This document shows, one piece after another, positions 1-7,023 of a stretch of DNA of 64,000 bases. Location of the stretch: contig NZ_JANLCK010000011.1 of NCBI RefSeq assembly GCF_024979315.1, positions 1-64,000 of the forward strand, given 5' to 3'. Position 1 is the stretch's first letter, and every line of letters starts with the position of its first letter. This DNA is from Herbiconiux oxytropis. Its GTDB lineage: Bacteria; Actinomycetota; Actinomycetes; Actinomycetales; Microbacteriaceae. The notes under the pieces were generated by a model that had not been told where the DNA came from, made no database searches, and was given only the letters and a program-made list of their open reading frames with translations. A program made the position numbers and the translations under genes.

Positions 1-3000
1 CAGCAGGATCGGAGCACCCGCGACCGTCGCAGCAGGAGCCGCGGACAGCGCATCCGGGAACACAGCACCCGACGCCACATACACCGTGGACGACCCGTCA
101 GGGAACCCCGCCTTCGACGTGTTCACCGCGACCTCGTACCGGTCCGCACCCGCGATCCGATCCACCGCGGTCGGCTCCGGCTCGGGAGTCGGCTCCTCAC
201 GGACGATCGAGATGCGGTACTCCTCGGCGGTGGTGTGGTCCTGAGCCAGCGACCGCAGCACGACCGCCGTGGGTGCGTCACCAGGAGCAACAGCCACCGT
301 GCGAGCGACCGTGTCGTCGATCAGGATGCCGTCGACGTAGATGAGGCCGCTGGGCACCGCCGGGTCGGCGTCGAGCGAGACCGAGGTCGCATCCTTCGGC
401 ACGGTGATCGTGTAGTCGTTCACGCCCTCGGTGAGCGCCGGGGCGAGCGTGCCGCCCTCGACGCGGAGCGCCGAGAGGCCGGCGTCGGTGCCGAACGCCG
501 TGGTGGTGGTCGTGTAGACGCCGAACACGCCTCCCACGTAGCTCGTGCCGTTGCCCTGGAAGCGCACGGTCACGACCGGGATCTTCTGGCCCTCGGAGTC
601 GAGCACGTAGGCGCCGTTCTGGTCGCGCTTGTAGCTGTCGGCCTCCTCGATGCCCGCGAGCACGGCGGCCGGGATCTCGTCGTACTGCACGTACCAGGTG
701 TCGGAGCCCTGCGCGTTCGAGACGCGCTCGGTCTTGAGCTTCACGTCGTTGAGGTACACGTCGAAGGTGCGCCCGTCGTCGCCGCCGTAGTAGCGCACGC
801 CGAGGTAGTTCGTCGGCGCATCCGGGTCGACGATCATGTCGTACTGGAAGTACGCATCCGCCGCCCGCTCGCCGTCGCGGTAGCCCTGGCCGCGCCAGAC
901 ACCCGTGCTCGACTTGTTGAACTCGTAGTTCTTGTCGGCCTCGCTGTTGTTGTTGTCGAACGAGGTCAGCGAGTCCGTCGTCATCTCGGCGATCCGCAGC
1001 TTCTCCTTGTCGCTCAGGATGAGCGCCTGCGCCTCGGCCGAGTCGGGCTCGATGAGGTTCAGGTAGATCGCGTAGCGGGCGTCGTAGAGGTTGTACCAGG
1101 GGCGGAACACGAGCGCCTCGGAGGCCGGGTCGGCGTTCTGGAGCCCGAACCGCATGGTCGAGGTGCCGTTGAGGTCGGTCCCGTCGTCCAACCGCACGAG
1201 GTTCTCGGCGATGGCCGCCTTCCAGGCCTCGGTGTCGGCCACCACGATGTTGTCGTTGACCGACTTGTCGGCCACGCTCATGCGCACCAGCACACCGGCG
1301 ACGTAGTCGGCGTCGACGTTGGTGCGGTTGAGCTCGGTCGCGAGGAGCACGGGGCCGTAGCGGAACGCCACCCAGTCGGGGTTCTCGGTGCCGTCGTCGA
1401 CGGTGACCTCGGCGGGGAGCGTGTACTGCAGGCTGTCGCCCGCGCTCACCGGCACCACCACGTAGCCCTCGCTCGTGAGCGCCGCGACATCCTGCTCGAC
1501 GCCGTTGATGCTGAGCGTCGGGATCGCCGAGGCCCAGCCGGGCACGCGGAGCCGCAGCGTCGTGCCCTCGGGCAGCGCGCCGCCATCGATGCTCTCGACG
1601 GCGAAGCCCACCTCGGGGTCGGCCGGCACGTTCGCCGTCTGCGTGAGCTTGAGGTTCTGCGGCTCGGAGGTGAACACCGTCGAACGGAACATGTTCACGT
1701 AGACCGTCTCGTCCTTGCGGAAGTAGATCGAGTCGCCGAGCTTGGTGAAGCTCTCGGTGGCGGTGCCGTGGTCGCACCAGAACTCGTCCTCGGGAGCACC
1801 GAACACCTTCGCGTAACCCGCCGCCATGGGCTGGAAGTACGTCATCATGCCGGTCTCGGGGTTCTGCTGGGCGAGGATCGTGTTGATGTAGGTGTGCTCG
1901 TAGAAGTCGGGGTACTTCACATCCGGATCCAGCTGGAACAGCGCGTGGGTGAGCTTCAGCATGTTGTACTCGTTGCACACCTCGGAGGTGGAGTTCTCGC
2001 CATAGCCCGAGGTGACGCCGTTGGTGGCGTGCTCGTGCAGGGTGTCGGCGCCGTGGAAGTGCTCGGACTGGCTGTTGCCGCCGTTGGCGTAGGAGTGGTC
2101 GTCGACCACCATCTGCCAGAAGTTCTCGGCCGCGGTGCGGTACATGCCGAGGTCGTCCTTCTCGGCCTGGGTGAGCGTGGCGTAGAGCCGCGGGTTGTCG
2201 GTGAAGACCGTGTAGCGCTTCAGCGCACCGATGAGCTTCGGGATGGTCGTGTTGGCGTGACGGCCGTTCAGCACGTCATTGCCGGCGGCGAGCTCACGGA
2301 ACAGCGAGACCTCGTCGAAGTACTCCGCCGCCCGCTTGTGCACGGGGTTCTCGGTGAGGGCGTAGAGGTTGTAGAGCGCCTCGTTCATACCGCCGTACTC
2401 GGTGTTGAGCATGCTCCCCGGATCGGCCTGACGCGAGGCCCAGCCCTGCAGCCAGGTGCCGAAGCCACCGGCCACCTTCAGCGCCTTCGCCGAGACCTCG
2501 GGAGTGCCGAGCTCCTCGGCGTCGAGCAGGCCCGCGAGCACCTTGTGCAGGTTGTAGAAGGGCACGAGCAGGCCGTCGCGGCCGTGCGGAAGGTAGCTCG
2601 CGGGGAACGGGGAGACGTAGCCCGCGTTGGCGGGATCCTGGGCGGCGTAGGCGGTCTGAGCGCGCTCGAGGCCGTCGACCGCGGCGCTGAGCTTCTCGAG
2701 CAGCGCCGCCTTCTCGATGGGATCGGTCGAGGTCGAGTAGGCCTGCGAGAGCGCCGAGATGAAATGGCCGAAGAAGTGGCCCTGGAACCGGGTGCCGGTG
2801 GCGCGCTCCCAGCCGCCGTACGGCTCGGCGGTGGGCTCGAGGCCCGCCTCGGTGTAGAAGCCGGTGAGGAACCGCTCGGGGTCGAGGGTCAGCAGGTAGT
2901 CGACCATCTTCTGGTTGCCGTTCACGAGATACGGATCCTCGAGCAGCACCTCGCTGAGCTCGGTGTCGTCGATGTAGATCGACTCCGTGGCGCCCTGCCC

Positions 3001-4047
3001 GGCTACGGTGACCGGGAACTGCTTCGAACGCGTCTCGCTGCCGCCGAAGCTCGCGGTGGCCGTGAGGGTGACCTCGACGTCACCGGATGCGGGGCGCGTC
3101 ACGTGCGCGAGGGTTCCGTCGACCTCGATCACCTCGGGGTCGGACGACTCCCAGGTGAGGTCGGCGCCGTTCTGTGCGACGTCGGGGAGCGGGAAATCGG
3201 CGGCCGAGCTCGCGGGCACCGAGAGCGAGTCGAGGGCACGCTGGGCGAGCGCTGCGGGATCGAAGGCGGGGTCGGTCTCCTGCGCGAGGGCCACGACGTC
3301 GGTCGTGGAGGCGACCGAATCGTAGAGGCGGTAGTCGTCGAGCAGTCCCTTGACGTGCGATCCGTTGTAGGTGGGGCCGTTGAAGCCGAGGGTCTTGGTC
3401 GAGGTGGCTTCCGAGCCGAGCACGCCGGTCGAGAGACCCGAGGCCGGGAACTTCACCGTGGACGACTGGAGTTCACCGTTGCGGTAGAACGCCACCGCCT
3501 TGGTGGCGGGGTCGTAGGTGGCGACCACGTGGGTCCAGGTGTCGGCGGGGAAGAAGTCGGCCCGCGGGGTGTCGACCGCGACCTGGTAGGGCTGCGATCC
3601 GCCCGGGCCGATCGAGAGGGCGAGCGGGGTGGTGTCGCTCGCGGAGGTGAGGTACCAGCCGTCGGAGTTGTAGACGGTCTTGCTCCAGCTGAAGACCTGC
3701 TCCCCCGCCATGGCGCCGCTCGGCTTGAACCAGAACGAGGCCGTGAGGCTCGAGGGCTGCAGGTAGGCGGGGGTGCCGAGCGAGATGGCGCTCGAGCCCG
3801 AGAAGGCGAATGCTTCGCCGCGCGCGCCCTCGGAGAAGGCGGCGTCACCCTTCTGCATCGTCACCGCGGTGCCGCGAGGGCCGGAGTCGGCCAGATCGCC
3901 GTCGAAGCGGAGGTCGAGCACCTTCGCGGCTTCGAAGGCCGGGTCGATCGCCGCGACGGCGCTGGGGGCCGGCGCCGTGGCGACGAGGCCGCCGGCGAAG
4001 ACGAGAGGGGCGGCGGCGAGGGCCACCATCCGGAGGAGTCGAGGCAT
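1..4047 (-). CDS. Secreted GH127-type glycosidase with LamG-like, cadherin-like and CWB2 domains (3' end outside window)
   Basis: Likely an extracellular beta-L-arabinofuranosidase-type enzyme (GH127/DUF1680) acting on plant-type glycans. The ATG at 4047 begins a signal peptide ending near APSAVAA. Domains in order: LamG/concanavalin-like (about residues 35-230), Ig-like (240-330), GH127 (345-900), a C-terminal beta domain with YYGGDDGRTFDVYLND, a cadherin-like beta-sandwich, a PEP-rich linker, and the start of a cell-wall-binding repeat 2 (DRIAGADRYEVAV). Over 1345 residues are visible and the frame runs off the left edge. In characterised GH127 enzymes zinc is held by Glu, Cys and a CC pair. 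Here E689 and C691 are present, but the pair is C758-D759 (EFWCDHG), so the second cysteine is replaced. The exact substrate is inferred. Two LacI-type operators and a good promoter lie upstream. Confidence 0.85.
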   Translation of the reverse strand, partial: MPRLLRMVALAAAPLVFAGGLVATAPAPSAVAAIDPAFEAAKVLDLRFDGDLADSGPRGTAVTMQKGDAAFSEGARGEAFAFSGSSAISLGTPAYLQPSSLTASFWFKPSGAMAGEQVFSWSKTVYNSDGWYLTSASDTTPLALSIGPGGSQPYQVAVDTPRADFFPADTWTHVVATYDPATKAVAFYRNGELQSSTVKFPASGLSTGVLGSEATSTKTLGFNGPTYNGSHVKGLLDDYRLYDSVASTTDVVALAQETDPAFDPAALAQRALDSLSVPASSAADFPLPDVAQNGADLTWESSDPEVIEVDGTLAHVTRPASGDVEVTLTATASFGGSETRSKQFPVTVAGQGATESIYIDDTELSEVLLEDPYLVNGNQKMVDYLLTLDPERFLTGFYTEAGLEPTAEPYGGWERATGTRFQGHFFGHFISALSQAYSTSTDPIEKAALLEKLSAAVDGLERAQTAYAAQDPANAGYVSPFPASYLPHGRDGLLVPFYNLHKVLAGLLDAEELGTPEVSAKALKVAGGFGTWLQGWASRQADPGSMLNTEYGGMNEALYNLYALTENPVHKRAAEYFDEVSLFRELAAGNDVLNGRHANTTIPKLIGALKRYTVFTDNPRLYATLTQAEKDDLGMYRTAAENFWQMVVDDHSYANGGNSQSEHFHGADTLHEHATNGVTSGYGENSTSEVCNEYNMLKLTHALFQLDPDVKYPDFYEHTYINTILAQQNPETGMMTYFQPMAAGYAKVFGAPEDEFWCDHGTATESFTKLGDSIYFRKDETVYVNMFRSTVFTSEPQNLKLTQTANVPADPEVGFAVESIDGGALPEGTTLRLRVPGWASAIPTLSINGVEQDVAALTSEGYVVVPVSAGDSLQYTLPAEVTVDDGTENPDWVAFRYGPVLLATELNRTNVDADYVAGVLVRMSVADKSVNDNIVVADTEAWKAAIAENLVRLDDGTDLNGTSTMRFGLQNADPASEALVFRPWYNLYDARYAIYLNLIEPDSAEAQALILSDKEKLRIAEMTTDSLTSFDNNNSEADKNYEFNKSSTGVWRGQGYRDGERAADAYFQYDMIVDPDAPTNYLGVRYYGGDDGRTFDVYLNDVKLKTERVSNAQGSDTWYVQYDEIPAAVLAGIEEADSYKRDQNGAYVLDSEGQKIPVVTVRFQGNGTSYVGGVFGVYTTTTTAFGTDAGLSALRVEGGTLAPALTEGVNDYTITVPKDATSVSLDADPAVPSGLIYVDGILIDDTVARTVAVAPGDAPTAVVLRSLAQDHTTAEEYRISIVREEPTPEPEPTAVDRIAGADRYEVAVNTSKAGFPDGSSTVYVASGAVFPDALSAAPAATVAGAPILL

Positions 4048-4105
4048 CGTTGTCTCTCTTGCTGCTGTGTCGGGTGCCGATGGGGCGCTCGGATCGACGG
4101 CGTCG

Positions 4106-4119
4106 TGTGAGCGCTCACA
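4106..4119. promoter_or_regulatory. LacI-family operator O1
   Basis: TGTGAGCGCTCACA is a perfect 14-bp palindrome with the central CG typical of LacI-family operators. It lies just downstream of the predicted transcription start of the GH127 gene, where a bound repressor would block transcription. Confidence 0.75.
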
Positions 4120-4133
4120 TGCGATTGAGACTC

Positions 4134-4162
4134 AAAGTAGAGGGTGGTCGGGAGACTGTCAA
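4134..4162 (-). promoter_or_regulatory. Sigma-70-type promoter of the GH127 gene
   Basis: On the minus strand, TTGACA (4162-4157) is followed by a 17-bp spacer and TACTTT (4139-4134). The -35 is perfect; the -10 keeps the first, second and sixth consensus bases. It sits between the two LacI-type palindromes. Confidence 0.65.
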
Positions 4163-4192
4163 CGCTCTCGAATATGTTGTGGAGATCGCTAA

Positions 4193-4208
4193 ATGTGAAC
4201 GCTCACAT
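4193..4208. promoter_or_regulatory. LacI-family operator O2 (upstream auxiliary site)
   Basis: ATGTGAACGCTCACAT is palindromic with one mismatch and shares the TGTGA-N4-TCACA core of O1. Its centre is 88 bp from the centre of O1, upstream of the -35 box. Two spaced sites of one type flanking a promoter fit repression by DNA looping. Confidence 0.65.
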
Positions 4209-4319
4209 GGTGGCGCTAACAGGGTCCATACTGCTCAGTGGCGAGCACGACCCTGGGTGCCCGCCACCGATCGCGACCACCCGACGCGATCGGCACCTCT
4301 CAGCCCGAGGAGGACCGCA

Positions 4320-4568
4320 GTGCAGATGAGCGACGTCGATCGCCTGGACAGACTCCCGACGATCCCGGGCCGGCGGGCGTACTTCCGCCAGTCCGACGTG
4401 TCGTACTTCATCTCGGCCCTCGGGCCGGAGGAATGGATCGTGGGGCTGGTGATCACCGGTGAGACGGTGGCCGTGCTCAGCCCGCTGCCCGACGGCGGGT
4501 TCGAGCTCGCCGGGCCGGGGATAGACCTCTCCGGCGAGAGCTGGCTGCTGCTCCTGGCACGCCTGTGA
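4320..4568 (+). CDS. Small hypothetical protein
   Basis: An 82-residue protein that I do not recognise. It reads as a compact alternating-strand fold (YFRQSDVSYFISAL, EEWIVGLVITGE, WLLLLARL) with no signal peptide or membrane segment. A GTG at 4320 is preferred because AGGAGG (4308-4313) lies 6 nt upstream; the in-frame ATG at 4326 would have 12-nt spacing. It is divergent from the GH127 gene and ends just before the convergent metallo-hydrolase gene. Confidence 0.6.
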   Translation: MQMSDVDRLDRLPTIPGRRAYFRQSDVSYFISALGPEEWIVGLVITGETVAVLSPLPDGGFELAGPGIDLSGESWLLLLARL

Positions 4569-4581
4569 CCTCCCGTTGCGC

Positions 4582-5241
4582 TCAGCGACTCCCGCCCGCC
4601 GCCACCCGGGCGATGATCTCGTCGATGCGACGCCGCTTCTCCTCCGGGTCGCTCACCGGGAAGACGGGCGCATCGCCCTCCGTGACGCCCCACGGCACGA
4701 GCACGTCGAAGTCGAGGTCGCGCACGAGGGCGAGGCTCTCGAGGTAGGAGCCGCGGAGCGCGGGATCGAGCACCACGGCCTTCCAGACGCCGTGCTCGAT
4801 CCAGATGAAGTCGCCGGTGAAGAGGAAGCGGTGGGCACCGTCGTCCCAGAGGAACGAGCACGTGCCAGGCGTGTGCCCGGGCGTCGGGATGACCTCCAGG
4901 TCTCCGTCGATCAGCTCCCTGCCCTCGAAGACGCCGGCGATCTCGAGGTCGGCACCCACCTCGGCCCGGTCGGCGCTGTGCATCCAGACCGGGACGTCGA
5001 GCTCGGGGCGCCCGTACATCGATTCATGCGCGTGGTTGACCAGCAGCCTGGCCGGGGAGCCGAGCTCCCGGATCGCGTCGGCCGCCTCGCTCACCCCGGG
5101 CGAGTTGTAGACGATGACGTCGCCGGCCGGCCGGCGCAGCAGATACGACCGCAGGAGCACGTCGTGCTGGTACGGCAGTCGGGACGCCGGGGTGGCCAGC
5201 AGTCCCTCGAACGGCGACTCGAGTGCGCTTCGATCCGTCAC
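4582..5241 (-). CDS. Metallo-beta-lactamase-fold hydrolase
   Basis: A cytoplasmic 219-residue MBL-fold protein, probably a glyoxalase II-like or related thioester/lactone hydrolase. The first metal motif is NHAHES, where the usual HxHxDH lacks the DH pair. It is followed by TPGHTPGT (third histidine ligand) and LFTGDF (bridging aspartate). The C-terminal charged helix EEKRRRIDEIIARV resembles regulatory tails in this superfamily. A GTG start at 5241 is chosen for its AAGGAG Shine-Dalgarno; a longer frame from 5277 has no such site. The promoter has MerR-type spacing. Substrate unknown. The incomplete HxHxDH motif suggests an atypical metal centre. Confidence 0.75.
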   Translation of the reverse strand: MTDRSALESPFEGLLATPASRLPYQHDVLLRSYLLRRPAGDVIVYNSPGVSEAADAIRELGSPARLLVNHAHESMYGRPELDVPVWMHSADRAEVGADLEIAGVFEGRELIDGDLEVIPTPGHTPGTCSFLWDDGAHRFLFTGDFIWIEHGVWKAVVLDPALRGSYLESLALVRDLDFDVLVPWGVTEGDAPVFPVSDPEEKRRRIDEIIARVAAGGSR

Positions 5242-5275
5242 GGTGTCTCCTTCTCCTCGGCGTGGTCGTGGGGCC

Positions 5276-5306
5276 ACGCTAAGAGCTCACCTGCGGTCGA
5301 GGTCAA
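5276..5306 (-). promoter_or_regulatory. MerR-type promoter with 19-bp spacer
   Basis: On the minus strand TTGACC (5306-5301) and TAGCGT (5281-5276) are separated by 19 bp, longer than the optimal 17. The spacer holds the dyad ACCT-N7-AGGT (5289-5303). Overlong spacers with a central dyad are the hallmark of MerR-controlled promoters. No merR gene is adjacent; the nearest is at 11536. Confidence 0.5.
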
Positions 5307-5312
5307 GGGGCC

Positions 5313-5447
5313 TCAGCCGACGGGCGCGGCCTCGGGCTCCGGGATGATGCGGAGGTCGCCACGGTCGGCGGCGGCCGAGAGCTGCTTCAGCCACTCCCGG
5401 TTCAGGGGCCGCCCGTGCGGGTCGTCAGCGCAGAGCAGGACGCCCAC
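5313..5447 (-). CDS. Possible 44-residue ORF overlapping the upstream gene
   Basis: A short frame starting at GTG 5447 and ending at 5313. It overlaps the last 23 nt of the upstream gene in another frame. It encodes VGVLLCADDPHGRPLNREWL followed by a helix and RIIPEPE, which looks protein-like. No good Shine-Dalgarno is visible. It could be a separate small protein or the real C-terminus of the upstream gene reached by a frameshift. Confidence 0.3.
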   Translation of the reverse strand: MGVLLCADDPHGRPLNREWLKQLSAAADRGDLRIIPEPEAAPVG

Positions 5448-5811
5448 GGTCGATGTCTTCTGTTCGCGGGGCCTCGACCCGATGGAGCTCCTCCCGCTCG
5501 CGGGACCTGATCTCGAGGAAGTCGCAGAGGAGGGAGGCGGTCTTGAGCTCTTCGCTCAGCAGCAGGAGCTCGAGGGAGTCGACCGTGATGTCGGCGTCGG
5601 TGCGGGTCAGGGTGATCACGAAGCGCGATGCACCGGGCGAGGCCGGCTCGAGGTAGAGCTCGGTGTCGACTCCGCGCGGCCGCAGCACGACGAGTCCCGT
5701 GTCCTCGTCGAAGCCGTCCTGGCGGAGCACCTCGATGGTGCTCGAGGTCGTGTGGGCGGCCGTGAACTCGGAGACCCATCTCGAGAGGAGGGTGTGGGTG
5801 CGGTACGGCAT
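5425..5811 (-). CDS. Hypothetical protein (128 aa)
   Basis: Not recognised. The ATG at 5811 (MPYRTHTLLSRWVSEF) follows GTGGAG at 7-nt spacing; an upstream GTG at 5835 has no ribosome site. The protein has an N-terminal helix, a strand-rich middle (GLVVLRPRGVDTELYLEP, RFVITLTR) and a helical C-terminus rich in E and R. No signal or membrane segment. It lies downstream of the AraC-family gene on the same strand with a 105-bp gap. Confidence 0.5.
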   Translation of the reverse strand: MPYRTHTLLSRWVSEFTAAHTTSSTIEVLRQDGFDEDTGLVVLRPRGVDTELYLEPASPGASRFVITLTRTDADITVDSLELLLLSEELKTASLLCDFLEIRSREREELHRVEAPRTEDIDRGRPALR

Positions 5812-5916
5812 GGGGTGCTCCACTTCGTGACGCACCCGGGAAGTGCGCAGGAGACAGTGGAACCCACGCGACTTGCGGTCTGCTGGGATCTGTACCGAAA
5901 ACGCGTCGGAGCGCCG

Positions 5917-6870
5917 TCAGCGGGAGAGGGTGCGGCGGGGGTACTCGCCGAAGCGGGCGACGTACGCCCCGGCGAACCGGCCGGGGTTCGTGAACCCCCA
6001 CCGCGCGGCGACCTCGGCGACGGTGCTGTGCTCGGGGGCCAGGTTGGCGAGCTCGGCCCGCACCCGGTCGAGCCGGATGCCGCGCAGATACTCGGTGGGG
6101 CTCACCCCGAGCTGCCGCTGGAAGGCCTGCTGCAGGCTCCGCGGCGACAACCCCGCCTCCTCCGCCACCGCGCTCGTGCTGAGGGGTTCGTGCGCGTGGG
6201 CGTGCAGGAAGTCGACGGCCTGGCGGAGCCGGTGGTTGCGCGGCAGCAGCAGCTCTGGCGGCAGCACGGTGGTCTCGTGCGGAAAGGTGTCGAGCAGCGT
6301 CACGGCGGTGCGCCGGGTGAGTTCGGCCATCTGCAGCGTCGTCGGCGCCTTCTGCAGGATGTGCAGGGCGGTCTCGTCGACCACCGCCTTCCAGCGCGCG
6401 AGCGCCGCCGGCGCCGGTTCGGCGGTGTGGTCGAAGCGGATCGGCGCCTGCAGCGCGCCCTCGTGCTCCGCGGCGACCAGCTCGAGGAAGCCGGCACGGA
6501 AGTGGATGAGGCTCTGCCGGTAGTCCTTGAAATCGAAGGCGAACGGCCGTCCCGTGGGGAACATCGCGGGGCGGCCGAGGGTCAGTTCCGTCTCGTCCCG
6601 GCCGACGTCCATCACTCCGGAGCCCCCGAGGATCCACGACACCACGTACTCGTTCTCGGGCTGGATCGAGCCCTGGATCGAGCCGAGGAACATCGACGAC
6701 CGCAGGGTCATGTTCTCGTCGCCCACCACGGTGTAGCGGTAGGCGAACGACTCGTCGCTGAGCTCGGCGACGAACCCCGATCCGGTGTAGTCGTCCTCGT
6801 ACAGGGCGCGGGCCTCGTCTAGGTCGCGGCCGCCCATCCCCGTCCGGGAGACGGAAGCTTCCTCACTCAT
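5917..6870 (-). CDS. AraC-family transcriptional regulator
   Basis: 317 residues. The N-terminal portion resembles the ligand-binding region of AraC/XylS regulators of amide and aromatic catabolism. The C-terminal 100 residues carry the double helix-turn-helix: STSAVAEEAGLSPRSLQQAF is HTH 1 and STVAEVAARWGFTNPGRFAGAY is HTH 2, ending with the family FGEYPRRTL motif. It is divergent from the anchored hydrolase gene at 7024. The shared intergenic region holds the dyad AGGCCC-GCGT-GGGCCT (6906-6921), a possible site for it. The target is not known. Confidence 0.88.
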   Translation of the reverse strand: MSEEASVSRTGMGGRDLDEARALYEDDYTGSGFVAELSDESFAYRYTVVGDENMTLRSSMFLGSIQGSIQPENEYVVSWILGGSGVMDVGRDETELTLGRPAMFPTGRPFAFDFKDYRQSLIHFRAGFLELVAAEHEGALQAPIRFDHTAEPAPAALARWKAVVDETALHILQKAPTTLQMAELTRRTAVTLLDTFPHETTVLPPELLLPRNHRLRQAVDFLHAHAHEPLSTSAVAEEAGLSPRSLQQAFQRQLGVSPTEYLRGIRLDRVRAELANLAPEHSTVAEVAARWGFTNPGRFAGAYVARFGEYPRRTLSR

Positions 6871-7023
6871 CGAGACGAATCATGACACACGGCAGGCCGC
6901 GAGTCAGGCCCGCGTGGGCCTCTCGTCCGATCCGGAGCGAGGGACGCACCGCGAGGCCCGGAACCGCGCCCGCACAGGATGCCCGTGCATCGATATGCTT
7001 CGGAGAACACCAGGGGGAGAACC

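Noticed and set aside
235-4110. Very long open frame on the plus strand opposite the GH127 gene
   Set aside because: Its translation is repetitive in V, E, R and H with no domains; it is the mirror of a real high-GC gene on the other strand.
4576-6822. A 748-codon plus-strand frame across the MBL and AraC genes
   Set aside because: Antisense to genes with recognisable catalytic and HTH motifs; composition typical of a shadow frame.
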